64,000 nucleotides of DNA from Desulfatiglans anilini DSM 4660 (GCF_000422285.1 NZ_AULM01000004.1:62001-126000), one strand, 5' to 3'; shown: positions 34,939 through 44,522, counted from the stretch's first letter. Notes: a model not told the origin generated them from the letters alone. Program-made: numbers and translations.

Positions 34939-35409
34939 ATGAAAAGGTTTCTCATTCTCGCCCTAATCACCTGCTGGATGCTGCCCGCGCTTGCGGGCGC
35001 CGTGGACTTTCTCGGGGCCCCCGTCGTCCCGGAGGCGCAGGAAGTCAGCAGGACGAAGAAGCGCCTTGAAATGCGGACCCCGATGTCCCATGACCAGATC
35101 ATCGAATTTTACCGGAACGCCCTGGCAAACGAACAGGACATCAAATTCCGGGACTGGCCGGAGGCCACCTATATCGAAGATGACGGAAAGCTCCGCTGGC
35201 ACTCGATCACCATCGACAAGAACCCCGGCCCTCAGGGAACAACGGTGGTCATCATGAAGGACAACTGGACCTGGATCACCGGAACGCTGATTCTGCGGTT
35301 CGTGGCGGTCTTCGTCGTGCTGCTCGTACTTTTCGTCGCCATGAACATCTCCGGGCGGATCATCTCGAGTGCGGTCAAGAAATCGGAGGGCAAAAAGGCA
35401 TCCGCCTGA
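34939..35409 (+). CDS. Exported protein with C-terminal membrane helix, possible OadG-like subunit
   Basis: A 156-residue protein. It has a signal peptide (MKRFLILALITC..., cleavage near LAGA), a polar domain of about 90 residues, and one C-terminal helix, LRFVAVFVVLLVLFVAMNIS, ahead of a basic tail. The helix and tail resemble the small gamma/delta subunits that anchor Na+-decarboxylases, but these normally lack a periplasmic domain. It follows the beta-subunit gene after 78 bases and is ended by a terminator, so a role in the pump is plausible. I do not recognise the polar domain. Confidence 0.7.
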   Translation: MKRFLILALITCWMLPALAGAVDFLGAPVVPEAQEVSRTKKRLEMRTPMSHDQIIEFYRNALANEQDIKFRDWPEATYIEDDGKLRWHSITIDKNPGPQGTTVVIMKDNWTWITGTLILRFVAVFVVLLVLFVAMNISGRIISSAVKKSEGKKASA

Positions 35410-35437
35410 CGCATAAACGCCCGGCCGTTAAACCCCG

Positions 35438-35480
35438 AGCCCTGCCTCCGGTTTCCTTCCTGAGCAGGGCTTGTTCTTTT
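35438..35480 (+). terminator. Terminator after the beta-subunit transcript
   Basis: AGCCCTGC (35438-35445) pairs with GCAGGGCT (35464-35471), followed by TGTTCTTTT. It lies about 30 bases after the stop codon of the exported protein. Confidence 0.7.
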
Positions 35481-35561
35481 CGGACCGACGTCTGTTTCCA
35501 AATCAAGGCGGGCAGTGCACGCATTGTGTGGGCTGTCGTCCATCCAGGGTCCGGCGATGCA

Positions 35562-35640
35562 AGGAACGGCGCGGGGGCCGCTTTCTCCACACCCTGCGGG
35601 CGCTCAGCTCCACCCCTGAGGGACGGCTCATCGTTTCACC
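35562..35640 (-). repeat. Hairpin-bearing repeat B, copy 3
   Basis: On the minus strand: GTCCCTCAGGGGTGGAGCTG, AGCGCCCGCAGGGTGTGGAG, AAAGCGGCCCCCGCG, which aligns with the unit at 13660-13710. On that strand it directly follows the repeat A copy at 35641-35747, the third case of the same A-then-B order. Confidence 0.55.
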
Positions 35641-35747
35641 CGTATCGAGGAAATCAATTCCGCGGCGGCTATCTGTGGGGCCGCCCACGGGCAACCGTGC
35701 AGGCTGACGCCGAGTTCGGCAGCAAAGACCGTTTCCGGATGGAAAAG
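35641..35747 (-). repeat. Palindromic intergenic repeat A, copy 6 (right end replaced)
   Basis: Minus strand: CTTTTCCATCCGGAAACGG, CGGCGTCAGCCTGCACGG, then TTGATTTCCTCGATACGGG. The central palindrome is partly decayed. It runs up to about 20 bases from the end of the carboxyltransferase gene. Confidence 0.7.
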
Positions 35748-35765
35748 TCGTATCTCTCAGCGCGG

Positions 35766-37316
35766 CTAGAGCGGGACGTTCCCGTGACGGCGCTCGGGGT
35801 GTTGCTCCCTCTTGGTCCGAAGCATTTCGAGCGCCTGAATGAGACGGGGACGGGTGTTTTCGGGAAAGATGATCTGATCGATGTAGCCGAGTTCCGCAGC
35901 CTTGAAAGGGCTCGCGAAATTGTTGCGGTAAGCGTCTACGAGGCGTGCCCGGGTGGATTCGGGGTCGTCGGATTCGGCGATCTCTTTTCTGAAGATGATG
36001 TTGACGGCCCCTTCCGGGCCCATGACAGCGATTTCCGCGGTGGGGTAGGCGAAATTCATGTCCCCGCCATGGTGCTTGCTCGACATGACGTCATAAGCAC
36101 CACCGTAAGCCTTCCGCGTAACCACGGTGATCTTCGGGACCGTCGCCTCGCAGTAGGCATAGATGATCTTGGCGCCGTGCTTGATGATGCCGCCGTATTC
36201 CTGGGCTGTACCCGGCAGGAAACCCGGTACGTCCACAAAGGTCAGGAGCGGGATGTTGAAAGCGTCGCAGGTTCTCACAAAACGCGCGCACTTCATGGAC
36301 GCATCGATATCCAGGCAGCCTGCGAGAAACATCGGCTGATTGGCCACCACCCCGACGACCTCCCCGTTCAGACGCCCGAATCCGACCACCATGTTGCGGG
36401 CGTAGTGCTGCTGCACCTCCATGAACTCATGATCATCGAGCACGTTGACGATGATCTTGTTCATATCGTAGGGGACCCTCGGGTTGGTCGGCACAACGGT
36501 GTTCAAGGTCTTGTCCGACCGCTGCGGATCGTCATGGCACAGCACCGCAGGGGGGCGTTCGCGGCAATTCTGAGGCAGGTAGGAGAGCAGGGCCTTGACA
36601 CGGTCAAGGGCGGCCTGGTCGGAGTCTTCCGCAAAATGGGCGACGCCGCTCCGGGTGTTGTGGGTCATGGCTCCACCCAACTCTTCCGGCGTCACCTCTT
36701 CGGATGTCACGGCCTTGATCACCTGGGGCCCGGTAATGAACATATTGCTGGTCTTCTTGACCATGACGACGAAATCGGTCAACGCCGGCGAATAAACAGC
36801 CCCCCCGGCGCAGGGCCCCATGATGACGGATATCTGCGGTATCACCCCAGAGGCCCAGACGTTGCGCTTGAAGATTTCCCCGTAGCTGCCCAGGCTGACG
36901 ACCCCTTCCTGGATGCGCGCACCGCCCGAATCGTTCAGTCCGATGACCGGAGCGCCGTTTTTCAGGGCAAGGTCCATGATCTTACAGACCTTTTCCCCGA
37001 AAGGTCCGCTCAACGACCCTCCGAAGACCGTAAAATCCTGCGAAAAGACAAAGACGAGTCTGCCGCCAATCCTGCCGAAGCCTGTCACCACGCCGTCACC
37101 GGGGATCTTTTTCTTGTCCATACCGAAATCGTGGCAGCGATGGACAACAAATTTATCCAATTCCTGGAAGGAGCCCGCGTCAAGGAGATACGCAATGCGC
37201 TCCCTCGCGGTCATTTTCCCCCTTGCGTGCTGTTCTTCGATGCGCTTCAGCCCGCCGCCCAACTCGGCCTCAGAGTTCCGTCGCTCGAGCTCCTTGATTT
37301 TGTCTGCTATCTCCAT
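35766..37316 (-). CDS. Acyl-CoA carboxyltransferase subunit (methylmalonyl-CoA decarboxylase alpha / PccB type)
   Basis: A 516-residue biotin-dependent carboxyltransferase with two crotonase-fold halves. Visible landmarks: [14 protein letters not shown] near the N-terminus, [26 protein letters not shown] in the first half, and [18 protein letters not shown] and [12 protein letters not shown] in the second. ATG at 37316 with GGGGCG before it is chosen; a TTG four codons earlier is possible. With the carrier protein and beta subunit it could form a Na+-pumping methylmalonyl-CoA decarboxylase; no biotin carboxylase is visible here, which argues against an ordinary carboxylase. Confidence 0.93.
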   Translation of the reverse strand: MEIADKIKELERRNSEAELGGGLKRIEEQHARGKMTARERIAYLLDAGSFQELDKFVVHRCHDFGMDKKKIPGDGVVTGFGRIGGRLVFVFSQDFTVFGGSLSGPFGEKVCKIMDLALKNGAPVIGLNDSGGARIQEGVVSLGSYGEIFKRNVWASGVIPQISVIMGPCAGGAVYSPALTDFVVMVKKTSNMFITGPQVIKAVTSEEVTPEELGGAMTHNTRSGVAHFAEDSDQAALDRVKALLSYLPQNCRERPPAVLCHDDPQRSDKTLNTVVPTNPRVPYDMNKIIVNVLDDHEFMEVQQHYARNMVVGFGRLNGEVVGVVANQPMFLAGCLDIDASMKCARFVRTCDAFNIPLLTFVDVPGFLPGTAQEYGGIIKHGAKIIYAYCEATVPKITVVTRKAYGGAYDVMSSKHHGGDMNFAYPTAEIAVMGPEGAVNIIFRKEIAESDDPESTRARLVDAYRNNFASPFKAAELGYIDQIIFPENTRPRLIQALEMLRTKREQHPERRHGNVPL

Positions 37317-37427
37317 CAGTCGCCCCAATGAATCTCGATCACAGCATCAAGTCTTATTTACGGCCCTCTGGACGGGCAACGCTCGTCTTTTGTCAATGGT
37401 TCAAGGCATATGCAGATCTAAGCGTGG

Positions 37428-37640
37428 CTATTCGATGACCACCAGAACGGTACCGGCCTCGACTGCGTCGCCTTTCTTGCACTTAACCTCCTTCACGGTC
37501 CCGCTCGACTCCGCGACCACTGGAAGCTCCATCTTCATCGCCTCGATGATCACGACCTCATCGCCTTCATTCACCGCGTCGCCGGGTTTGACTTTGACTT
37601 CCCAGACATTTCCGCCCATGGGAGCAGCTACTTCACTCAT
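37428..37640 (-). CDS. Biotinyl carrier protein
   Basis: A 70-residue biotinyl domain with the attachment motif EAMKME, its Lys at about residue 36. There is no long Pro/Ala linker, so it is the minimal form found as the gamma subunit of decarboxylases and in carboxylases. GGAGG lies upstream of the ATG. It is followed 111 bases later by the carboxyltransferase gene in the same direction. Confidence 0.93.
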   Translation of the reverse strand: MSEVAAPMGGNVWEVKVKPGDAVNEGDEVVIIEAMKMELPVVAESSGTVKEVKCKKGDAVEAGTVLVVIE

Positions 37641-37820
37641 TTCAATCTACCTCCTCGTTAAACATGATTGACTCATCTCTGTCCAATTCAACAGAAACAT
37701 ACCTCCCGCGTACCACCCGCCTCATGTGGCACCCTTCTGCCGTGCAGGGGCGGCCGCGACCAACGATGCAACTCAAAGCACATAAGATTTCAATCTTTTG
37801 ATCCATTTCATAAAGCCGTC

Positions 37821-37850
37821 ATATAACATCGAACAGACACCCCTTGTCAA
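37821..37850 (-). promoter_or_regulatory. Promoter of the carrier protein and carboxyltransferase genes
   Basis: On the minus strand TTGACA (37850-37845), 18 bases, TTATAT (37826-37821). The 5' leader would be about 175 bases. The 37641-38081 gap holds this promoter, the divergent pilC promoter and no gene. Confidence 0.6.
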
Positions 37851-37978
37851 GTACAATGTCGCTGCCGCGCCGCGCCCGGGAGGGCGGCGGATGGCTCCCG
37901 TGCCCCTCCCTGACGATCATCGCGCCGGCCTCGGGATGACAGCGGGCACTGGTGGAGCAACCCCCTGCGACAGACCGC

Positions 37979-38007
37979 TTGACACAGGCCTTTACTTTTT
38001 CTAGTTT
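37979..38007 (+). promoter_or_regulatory. Promoter of pilC-like gene
   Basis: TTGACA (37979-37984), 17 bases, TAGTTT (38002-38007). The gene starts 75 bases downstream. Confidence 0.5.
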
Positions 38008-38081
38008 CCTCTCAGAAAAGAACTTTTCGATCCAACGTGCGACAGCCGGCGGGGATACAGCCGGCCAGAAATGAGGGTGGC

Positions 38082-39290
38082 ATGCCGGCATTCCGATGGG
38101 TGGCTGAAACGAGCAGGGGAAAAACGATCCGGGGAGAAATCGAGGCGGTGGATGAAAAGATCGCCCGGCGGCAGCTGAAAAGGCGCAACCTGACCCCTGT
38201 CAAGATCAAACCTAAACCCAAGGATTTATTTGAAAACCTATCGTTCCTGCAGCCGAAGGTAAAAGCCAAGGATCTCGTGATTTTCACACGGCAGTTTTCC
38301 ACGCTGCTCGATTCCGGCCTTCCCCTGGCGCAGAGCCTCGCGCTTCTGACCGAACAGACAAGCCATAAAACCCTCAAGGGCATCCTCAAACAGATCGGCA
38401 ACGATGTCGGAGGCGGCCTGAGCCTTGCCGAGGCGTTCAAAAAGCACCCCAGGATCTTCAACAGCCTCTATGTCAACCTCATAGCCGCGGGGGAAACGGG
38501 GGGCGTCCTGGATACCATCCTCCAGCGCCTTGCCGCCTACGTCGAGAAGGCTGAAAAGCTCCGCTCCACCATTCGGGGAGCCATGGTCTATCCGGCCGTG
38601 GTCGCCGCTGTGGCGGTCATGGTCATCGCCGTTATTCTGGCATTCGTCATACCGGTCTTCGAAGACCTTTTCGCAGGAATGGGAGCCGGTCTCCCCGCGC
38701 CCACGCAGTTCGTCGTCGACCTGAGCCGCTTCACCAGAGACAACGCAGGGCATATCCTGACCGGCATCGTGCTTCTCATCGCGGTCTTCAGCCGTTATCG
38801 GAAGACCCGTCACGGACGGACGGTAATGGATGCACTGGCCCTCAAACTCCCTGTCATCGGGCTGTTGCTGCGCAAGGTCGCCATCGCCCGGCTGTCCCGG
38901 ACCCTCGGCACGATGATTTCGAGCGGGATTCCGATCCTCGATGCACTCGATATCGCAGCAAGGACCTCGGACAACGTCATCCTGGAAGAGGCCATCAGCG
39001 ACGTGCGCACAGGGGTTATCGAGGGGAGGAGCATCTCGGAGCCTCTGTTGGAAAGCGGTCTTTTCCCCGGGATGGTGGTTCAAATGGTCGCCGTCGGCGA
39101 AGCGACAGGCGCCCTGGACACTATGCTCGAAAAGATCGCCTCCTTTTACGACGAGGAGGTGGATGCCGCCGTAGCCGCCCTGACCGCTGCGCTCGAGCCG
39201 ATGATGATCGTCTTCCTCGGAGGCGCCGTCGGTGGACTTGTCATTGCAATGTATCTGCCGATATTCAGGATGGCAGCCTTCATAGGATAA
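38082..39290 (+). CDS. Type II secretion / type IV pilus inner-membrane platform protein (PilC/GspF)
   Basis: A 402-residue inner-membrane protein with two repeated GspF domains (about residues 60-185 and 265-390) and three hydrophobic segments. The pattern FTRQFSTLLDSGLPLAQSL and its later counterpart LSRTLGTMISSGIPILDAL show the duplication. ATG at 38082 follows GAGGG; an upstream in-frame GTG is less likely. No other pilus or secretion gene lies in the window, so it is separated from its usual partners. Confidence 0.93.
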   Translation: MPAFRWVAETSRGKTIRGEIEAVDEKIARRQLKRRNLTPVKIKPKPKDLFENLSFLQPKVKAKDLVIFTRQFSTLLDSGLPLAQSLALLTEQTSHKTLKGILKQIGNDVGGGLSLAEAFKKHPRIFNSLYVNLIAAGETGGVLDTILQRLAAYVEKAEKLRSTIRGAMVYPAVVAAVAVMVIAVILAFVIPVFEDLFAGMGAGLPAPTQFVVDLSRFTRDNAGHILTGIVLLIAVFSRYRKTRHGRTVMDALALKLPVIGLLLRKVAIARLSRTLGTMISSGIPILDALDIAARTSDNVILEEAISDVRTGVIEGRSISEPLLESGLFPGMVVQMVAVGEATGALDTMLEKIASFYDEEVDAAVAALTAALEPMMIVFLGGAVGGLVIAMYLPIFRMAAFIG

Positions 39291-39356
39291 ATCCTGATAT
39301 GACCCTCACCATTCAAGACACTGCACCTGCTCCCCAAAACTCAAAGAAAGGGCCTT

Positions 39357-41867
39357 ATGCTGTCCGAACCTGAAATCCGGCGCCTGCTGACTGTCAGCCG
39401 GCCCAGCCGTTATATCGGCCACGAAGTCAATATCGTCCGCAACCCCCCCGAAGAGATCGAGGTCTGCGTCGCGCTGGCCTTTCCAGACGTATACGAAGTG
39501 GGCATGTCCCACCTCGGTCTGAAGATTCTCTATGACATCCTGAATCGGCTGCCATGGCTCGCTGCGGAGCGGGTCTTTTCCCCCTGGCCGGACATGGAAC
39601 GGCGTCTACGGCAGGAGGCGACCCCCCTTGCGACGCTCGAATCCCGGCGGCCTCTCCACACCTGCGATGTGGTCGGCTTCAGCGTTCAGCACGAACTCTG
39701 CTTTACCAATATTCTGAACATGCTCGATCTGGCCGGCATCCCCTTCAGGGCGGCGGAGCGCAAGGCACCCGCCCCCCTGGTCATCGCCGGAGGGCCCGCC
39801 TGTTTCAACCCCGAGCCGATTGCAGCGTTTTTCGACCTCATCGTCATCGGCGACGGTGAAACCGTCACCCCCGCCATCTGCGATGCGATCCGCGACTGGA
39901 AGCGGTCGGGATCCGAATCGAAGGAAGAACTCTTGCGCCGCCTCAGCGCCTTCGAGGGGGTTTACGTCCCGGCCCATTTCGAGCCGCATTACGGCCCTGA
40001 AGGAAATCTCGAGGCGATCGAGCCGCTGCAAGCCGGGAAGGCGTTCGTGCAAAAAGCGATCGTGCCCGACATCGAAGCGATACCCTATCCGGAAGAGCAG
40101 CCGGTCCCTTTTACCGAGCTTGTTCATGACCGTCTCGCCATAGAAATCGCCCGCGGGTGCACACGAGGCTGCCGCTTTTGCCAGGCCGGCATGATTTACC
40201 GCCCGGTGCGCGAGAGGCAACCGGCAACCATCTCCCGCATCGCGGAAAAGGCTCTGAGCCTGACAGGCTACGACGACCTCTCGCTCCTTTCCCTCAGCAC
40301 CGGTGATTACAGCTGCATCGAGCCGCTGCTCATCCACCTCATGGACCAGCGCGAGAAGGACAGGATTTCCGTCAGTCTGCCGTCCCTGCGGATAGACAGC
40401 TTGAGCCCCTTGTTCATGGAGCAGATCAAGCGGGTACGAAAGACCGGCTTCACCCTCGCGATCGAGGCGGGCAACGAACGGCTGCGCCGGATCATCAACA
40501 AGGGCCTGACGGATGAAGACATTCTGCGGACGGCGCATCTCGTCTATCGGGCGGACTGGAACCTGATCAAACTCTACTGCATGATCGGGCTTCCGTTCGA
40601 AACCGACAGTGATCTCGAGGATACGGTGAAACTCGCGCGTGAGATCGCCGCCATCGGCGGAAAGCAAAGCAGGCGGAACCGTCTGAACCTGAGCGTTTCG
40701 ACCTTTGTCCCCAAGGCGCACACGCCGTTCATGTGGTGTGCACAGATCCCGCTCGATGAAGGTCGCAGGCGTCTGCATTTCATACAGGAAAGTCTGCGCC
40801 GCGGCCCGGTCAAGGTGAAATGGAATCAGCCCGAGATGAGCTGGCTCGAAGGGGTCTTTTCGCGCGGCGACCGCCGGCTGACGCGCTCGATCGAGGCCGC
40901 ATGGCGCAAAGGCGCCCGCTATGACGCCTGGGCCGAACACTTCAACCCGGCGATCTGGCGCGAGGCCTTCGCGGAAACGGGGATCGACCCGAACCTCTAC
41001 ACCGAAAGGGAGCGGGGTCTGGACGAAATCCTGCCATGGGATCACATCCGGAGCGGCGTGAGCAAGGCCTACCTCAAACAGGAATGGCGCAGGGCCGCAG
41101 AGGCCCTGCCAACCCCGGATTGCCGCCTGGGTTGCCTCGAGTGCGGGGTCTGTGACCATGACGTCGTCGATCCGGTCTTCGCCAAGCCCTGGTCGCCGCC
41201 CCCCGTCCCCTCCGCCCATGCCTCACCCGCCAGGACCGCGCCTGCAAGGTACCTCATCACCTACAGCAAGACCGGATCAGCTGCCCTGCTCGGGCACATG
41301 GAGTTCTCACGGGCCTTCCAGCGCGCCTTCAGACGGGCGCACATCCCGCTCCGGTTCTCCCAGGGATTCCACCCTCTGCCCAAGGTGACCTTTACCACCG
41401 CCCTCCCGTTGGGAACCGAGAGTTTCGATGAGACCATGGTCATCGAAACCGACGGGTGGCTCTCCATCGACCAGGTTACGACCGAACTCAACCAGAGGCT
41501 TCCAGACGGGATCACGATCAAAGGGATACGGAAACTCGACAAGGCCTCGCCGATCCCCAGGGTCAAAAGCAGCCGGTACCGGATTTCCTTCGAAGAGCTC
41601 GAACTGCGCAGAAGCCGGCTGGATGATTTCTCGGCCCGTCGGCATTTCGAGGTTGTCAAAAAAACAAAAAAAGGCGAACATGTCCTGGACATCCGCCCTC
41701 TGATCACAACGCTCGAGTTTTCCAACCTCAACCAACTGGAACTCGTGATCCTCCACCCGGAGGGACCGCAGATACGTCCCGTGGAAGTCATCCAGTCCGT
41801 CTTCGGTCTGACCGATTCGGAATCCGCGCACCTCCACATTCAGAAAATCGAGCAGGTTTTGATGTAA
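39357..41867 (+). CDS. Fused radical SAM protein with C-terminal DUF2344-type domain
   Basis: An 836-residue fusion. Residues about 30-200 resemble a B12-binding-like fold (VYEVGMSHLGLKILYD, VVGFSVQHELCFTNI). Residues about 250-560 are a radical SAM core with the cluster motif CTRGCRFCQAG. A four-cysteine segment, CRLGCLECGVCDHD, lies near residue 598. From about residue 635 (RYLITYSKTGSAALLGHMEF) comes the DUF2344 / radical-SAM-linked domain. The pair of this protein with RNase G is conserved in many bacteria, which suggests an RNA-related modification, but the reaction is unknown to me. Confidence 0.9.
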   Translation: MLSEPEIRRLLTVSRPSRYIGHEVNIVRNPPEEIEVCVALAFPDVYEVGMSHLGLKILYDILNRLPWLAAERVFSPWPDMERRLRQEATPLATLESRRPLHTCDVVGFSVQHELCFTNILNMLDLAGIPFRAAERKAPAPLVIAGGPACFNPEPIAAFFDLIVIGDGETVTPAICDAIRDWKRSGSESKEELLRRLSAFEGVYVPAHFEPHYGPEGNLEAIEPLQAGKAFVQKAIVPDIEAIPYPEEQPVPFTELVHDRLAIEIARGCTRGCRFCQAGMIYRPVRERQPATISRIAEKALSLTGYDDLSLLSLSTGDYSCIEPLLIHLMDQREKDRISVSLPSLRIDSLSPLFMEQIKRVRKTGFTLAIEAGNERLRRIINKGLTDEDILRTAHLVYRADWNLIKLYCMIGLPFETDSDLEDTVKLAREIAAIGGKQSRRNRLNLSVSTFVPKAHTPFMWCAQIPLDEGRRRLHFIQESLRRGPVKVKWNQPEMSWLEGVFSRGDRRLTRSIEAAWRKGARYDAWAEHFNPAIWREAFAETGIDPNLYTERERGLDEILPWDHIRSGVSKAYLKQEWRRAAEALPTPDCRLGCLECGVCDHDVVDPVFAKPWSPPPVPSAHASPARTAPARYLITYSKTGSAALLGHMEFSRAFQRAFRRAHIPLRFSQGFHPLPKVTFTTALPLGTESFDETMVIETDGWLSIDQVTTELNQRLPDGITIKGIRKLDKASPIPRVKSSRYRISFEELELRRSRLDDFSARRHFEVVKKTKKGEHVLDIRPLITTLEFSNLNQLELVILHPEGPQIRPVEVIQSVFGLTDSESAHLHIQKIEQVLM

Positions 41868-41902
41868 ACCTTCTTACCGGCAACCTCTGGAAAACGGATC
41901 CT

Positions 41903-43444
41903 ATGGCCAATGAACTGATCATCAATGCCCGTCCTCACGAAATACGCGTGGCCCTCGTCGAGAACGGCGTCGTCGTCGAACTGCATATCGAGCGAAGAAC
42001 CGGGCAGGAGCTGATGGGGAACATCTATCGCGGGCGGGTCGTCCGCGTCCTGCCAGGCATGCAGGCCGCCTTTGTGGACATCGGCCTCGAACGGACCGCC
42101 TTTCTTTATGTCGCCGACGTCCACAAGGACTTCTCCGACATGGAGAAGCTGATGCTCCAGTGCCCCCAGGAAAACCACGAAGAGGACGGCGAAGAAGCAA
42201 GCGACCAGCCCCTCTCCACCATGCATCCCCCTTTCCGCCCTGTTTACCAGATCGAAGACCTGCTCCATGAGAACCAGGATATCATCGTCCAGGTTTCCAA
42301 AGAGCCTCTGGGCAACAAAGGCGCGCGCCTGACCTCCCATATATCCATCCCTGGAAGGCATCTGGTCCTGATGCCTATGGTCAACCACATCGGCGTATCG
42401 CGCCGCATCGAGGACAAGGAGGAAAAGGCGCGCCTCAAAGAGATCATCAACGAGATCCGCCCCGCGGATTACGGCTTCATTGTGCGGACAGTCAGCGAAG
42501 GCGCCGGCAAGGAAAAGCTCAAGGCTGAAATGGATTTTCTCCTCAAACTCTGGTCGAACATCCAGGCCAAGGCGGAAAAGGGGTCCGGACCCAGGCAGCT
42601 CTACAAAGACCTGTCGATCTCGCTTCGTTCCGTGCGGGACCTGTTCACCCGTGAAGTCGACCGCCTTGTCATCGATTCACGTCCGGAGTTCGAAGGCGTC
42701 ATGGAGTTCATCGAAACGTTCGCCCCCCGGCTGAAGTATTCCGTCGAACTCTATGAGGGCACCGATCCGATTTTCGATGCCTTCGGGATAGAGATGGAGA
42801 TCTCGCGCGCCCTGGAGAAAAAGATCTGGTTGAAATCAGGCGGCTACATCGTCATCGAGATGACCGAGGCCTTGACGGCCATCGACGTCAACACAGGCAG
42901 TTACGTGGGGAAACGCAATCTCGAGGAGACGATCCTGAAGACCAACCTGGAGGCCGTCAAAGAAATCGCTTACCAGCTCCGCTTTAGGAACATCGGGGGT
43001 TTGATCGTCATCGACTTCATCGACATGGAAAAAGCGAGCAGCCGCGAAAGGGTTTTCCTCGCCCTGAAAGAGGCCTTGTCCAAGGACAGGGCGAAATCCA
43101 ACATCCTCCAGATCTCGGAGCTCGGGCTGATCGAGATGACCCGCAAGCGCACGCGTGCCAACCTCAACCGCCTCCTGACCGAGCCCTGTTTTTACTGCGA
43201 CGGCCGAGGCACGCTGAAATCGAGGACAACGATCTGCTACGAGATCTTCCGCGACCTCGAACGGGACTGCAGGGCCCTGAACGAGGAGGGTCCTGTACAG
43301 GTGCTGGTGCACCCCGATATCGCCAACGTGCTCAGGGAAGAGGAACAGGAATCCATCATGGATCTGGAAAGGAGGATCAACCAGAGGATCGTCATCATCC
43401 CCAAAGAGGGGTTTCATCTCGAAGACTACGAAATCAGTTTTTGA
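41903..43444 (+). CDS. rng: Ribonuclease G
   Basis: Endoribonuclease for 16S rRNA 5' processing and mRNA decay. The S1 domain is at residues about 35-125 (GNIYRGRVVRVLPGMQAAFV), with an acidic insert. The catalytic metal site is in AIDVNTGS and IDFIDM, and the zinc link in PCFYCDGRGT. It has 513 residues with no RNase E-type C-terminal extension. It starts 36 bases after the radical SAM gene. Confidence 0.96.
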   Translation: MANELIINARPHEIRVALVENGVVVELHIERRTGQELMGNIYRGRVVRVLPGMQAAFVDIGLERTAFLYVADVHKDFSDMEKLMLQCPQENHEEDGEEASDQPLSTMHPPFRPVYQIEDLLHENQDIIVQVSKEPLGNKGARLTSHISIPGRHLVLMPMVNHIGVSRRIEDKEEKARLKEIINEIRPADYGFIVRTVSEGAGKEKLKAEMDFLLKLWSNIQAKAEKGSGPRQLYKDLSISLRSVRDLFTREVDRLVIDSRPEFEGVMEFIETFAPRLKYSVELYEGTDPIFDAFGIEMEISRALEKKIWLKSGGYIVIEMTEALTAIDVNTGSYVGKRNLEETILKTNLEAVKEIAYQLRFRNIGGLIVIDFIDMEKASSRERVFLALKEALSKDRAKSNILQISELGLIEMTRKRTRANLNRLLTEPCFYCDGRGTLKSRTTICYEIFRDLERDCRALNEEGPVQVLVHPDIANVLREEEQESIMDLERRINQRIVIIPKEGFHLEDYEISF

Positions 43445-43453
43445 TCCTCCCTT

Positions 43454-43684
43454 TCAGCCACTTCTGTGGGCCTTCTTGATCCTGACCAACCCCTCCTCGA
43501 TCTCCGCTTTCGTAAAGGTCTTCTGGCAGCGCGTGCACTGATAGATCTCTTCGATCAGCTTGTCATAGATCAGCTCATCGGAAAAATTGACGCCGTGGAA
43601 CCGGAGCGAGAAGTTGTACACGAGCTTGAAATCCTTTCCGGCACAGCTGTCACACACAAAATAATCCTGGATATTCTCTTCCAT
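43454..43684 (-). CDS. Small zinc-ribbon protein of unknown function
   Basis: A 76-residue protein with two CxxC pairs: CDSC at about residue 11 and CTRC at about residue 49, a likely zinc ribbon, and a charged C-terminal helix. ATG at 43684 has GGGGAGGG eight bases upstream. It converges on rng with only nine bases between the stop codons. No family name is offered. Confidence 0.65.
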   Translation of the reverse strand: MEENIQDYFVCDSCAGKDFKLVYNFSLRFHGVNFSDELIYDKLIEEIYQCTRCQKTFTKAEIEEGLVRIKKAHRSG

Positions 43685-43708
43685 GGTAATGCCCTCCCCT
43701 GCCGGCAA

Positions 43709-44522
43709 GGCCTCGCGAACCTCCGTTGTACACCTTTGGCCGCCTGCTCACCGCCGACGATATGAACGTGTCACCCTCCAAGAAGGCCCTTCACGGGATC
43801 TGAACCGTTCCGCCCGCCTGTACGGCAGAGCCAGACGATCCTGCTACCCGGAACGGCTGAATCGTTCGGCTCACCGCCCCTCGATCCCCGTTGCAACTCA
43901 CGAAGCTTCCTGCCACCGAAGGCCTTCTCCGGATGGGATCCGGGTTGTGCCGGGAAATCATCTCCGCATGGACGCAAGCTGAAGAACCAGATTCGACGTG
44001 GCTTTATAGCGCTTTTTGGGCTTATTGACAACGATTTTTCCGGCGCGCGACCCCACGTTCTTCGGCGCGTCCTGCAGCGCGGGAGCAACGTCCAACACGG
44101 GCGCAGGGAAGGGGCGGAAGATCCTGGAAGGGGTGGCATCCGCTTTTCCACAAGAGGACCGTTTAATCCGGCTCCATTTTTGTGGTAGGATTATTGGCGG
44201 CTCGAAAAATCGCCCGCCCCGAAGATCGCTTCCGTTTGGACACCCTGGCGGTGCTCGTTCGACACAGCCTCCAGGCCCCAAGTGCCCTCGAGGCGACCGG
44301 AGCCCTTTGAGGCCGACTTCGCGACTTGGCCGGAAAGCGGGCCGGCGAAGCACCCTGGCAACCGCCCCGACGGGCCAAATCCGCCCGGTCGATGCAAAAC
44401 AGACATTCAGGGGCTGTTATCGAGCCTTGTCCTTGTAGGCGTCTCCGGCCCTGAGAGCCCGGAAGCATTTGCGGATGGCCTGTTCAGCCTGACGAAATCC
44501 TCCGATTGGGACTCAAGCAGCG
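43709..44522. other. Long intergenic region with no supported gene
   Basis: About 810 bases without a convincing gene. Open frames exist on both strands because of high GC content, but their translations are rich in Arg, Pro and Gly and match nothing I recognise. A fragment of repeat A lies at 43928-43984. A decayed gene or an untranslated RNA cannot be excluded. Confidence 0.5.
43928..43984 (+). repeat. Fragment of intergenic repeat A (right end and extension)
   Basis: TCCGGATGGGATCCGGGTTG, then TGCCGGGAAATCATCTCCGC and ATGGACG. This matches the sequence just after the right terminal repeat in the copies at 16836-17004 and 52507-52713. The central part is absent. Confidence 0.6.

Noticed and set aside
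43771-44438. Overlapping open frames on both strands in the gap before the ferric reductase-like gene
   Set aside because: Their translations are Arg/Pro/Gly-rich, typical of antisense or out-of-frame GC-rich DNA, with no motif or ribosome binding site.
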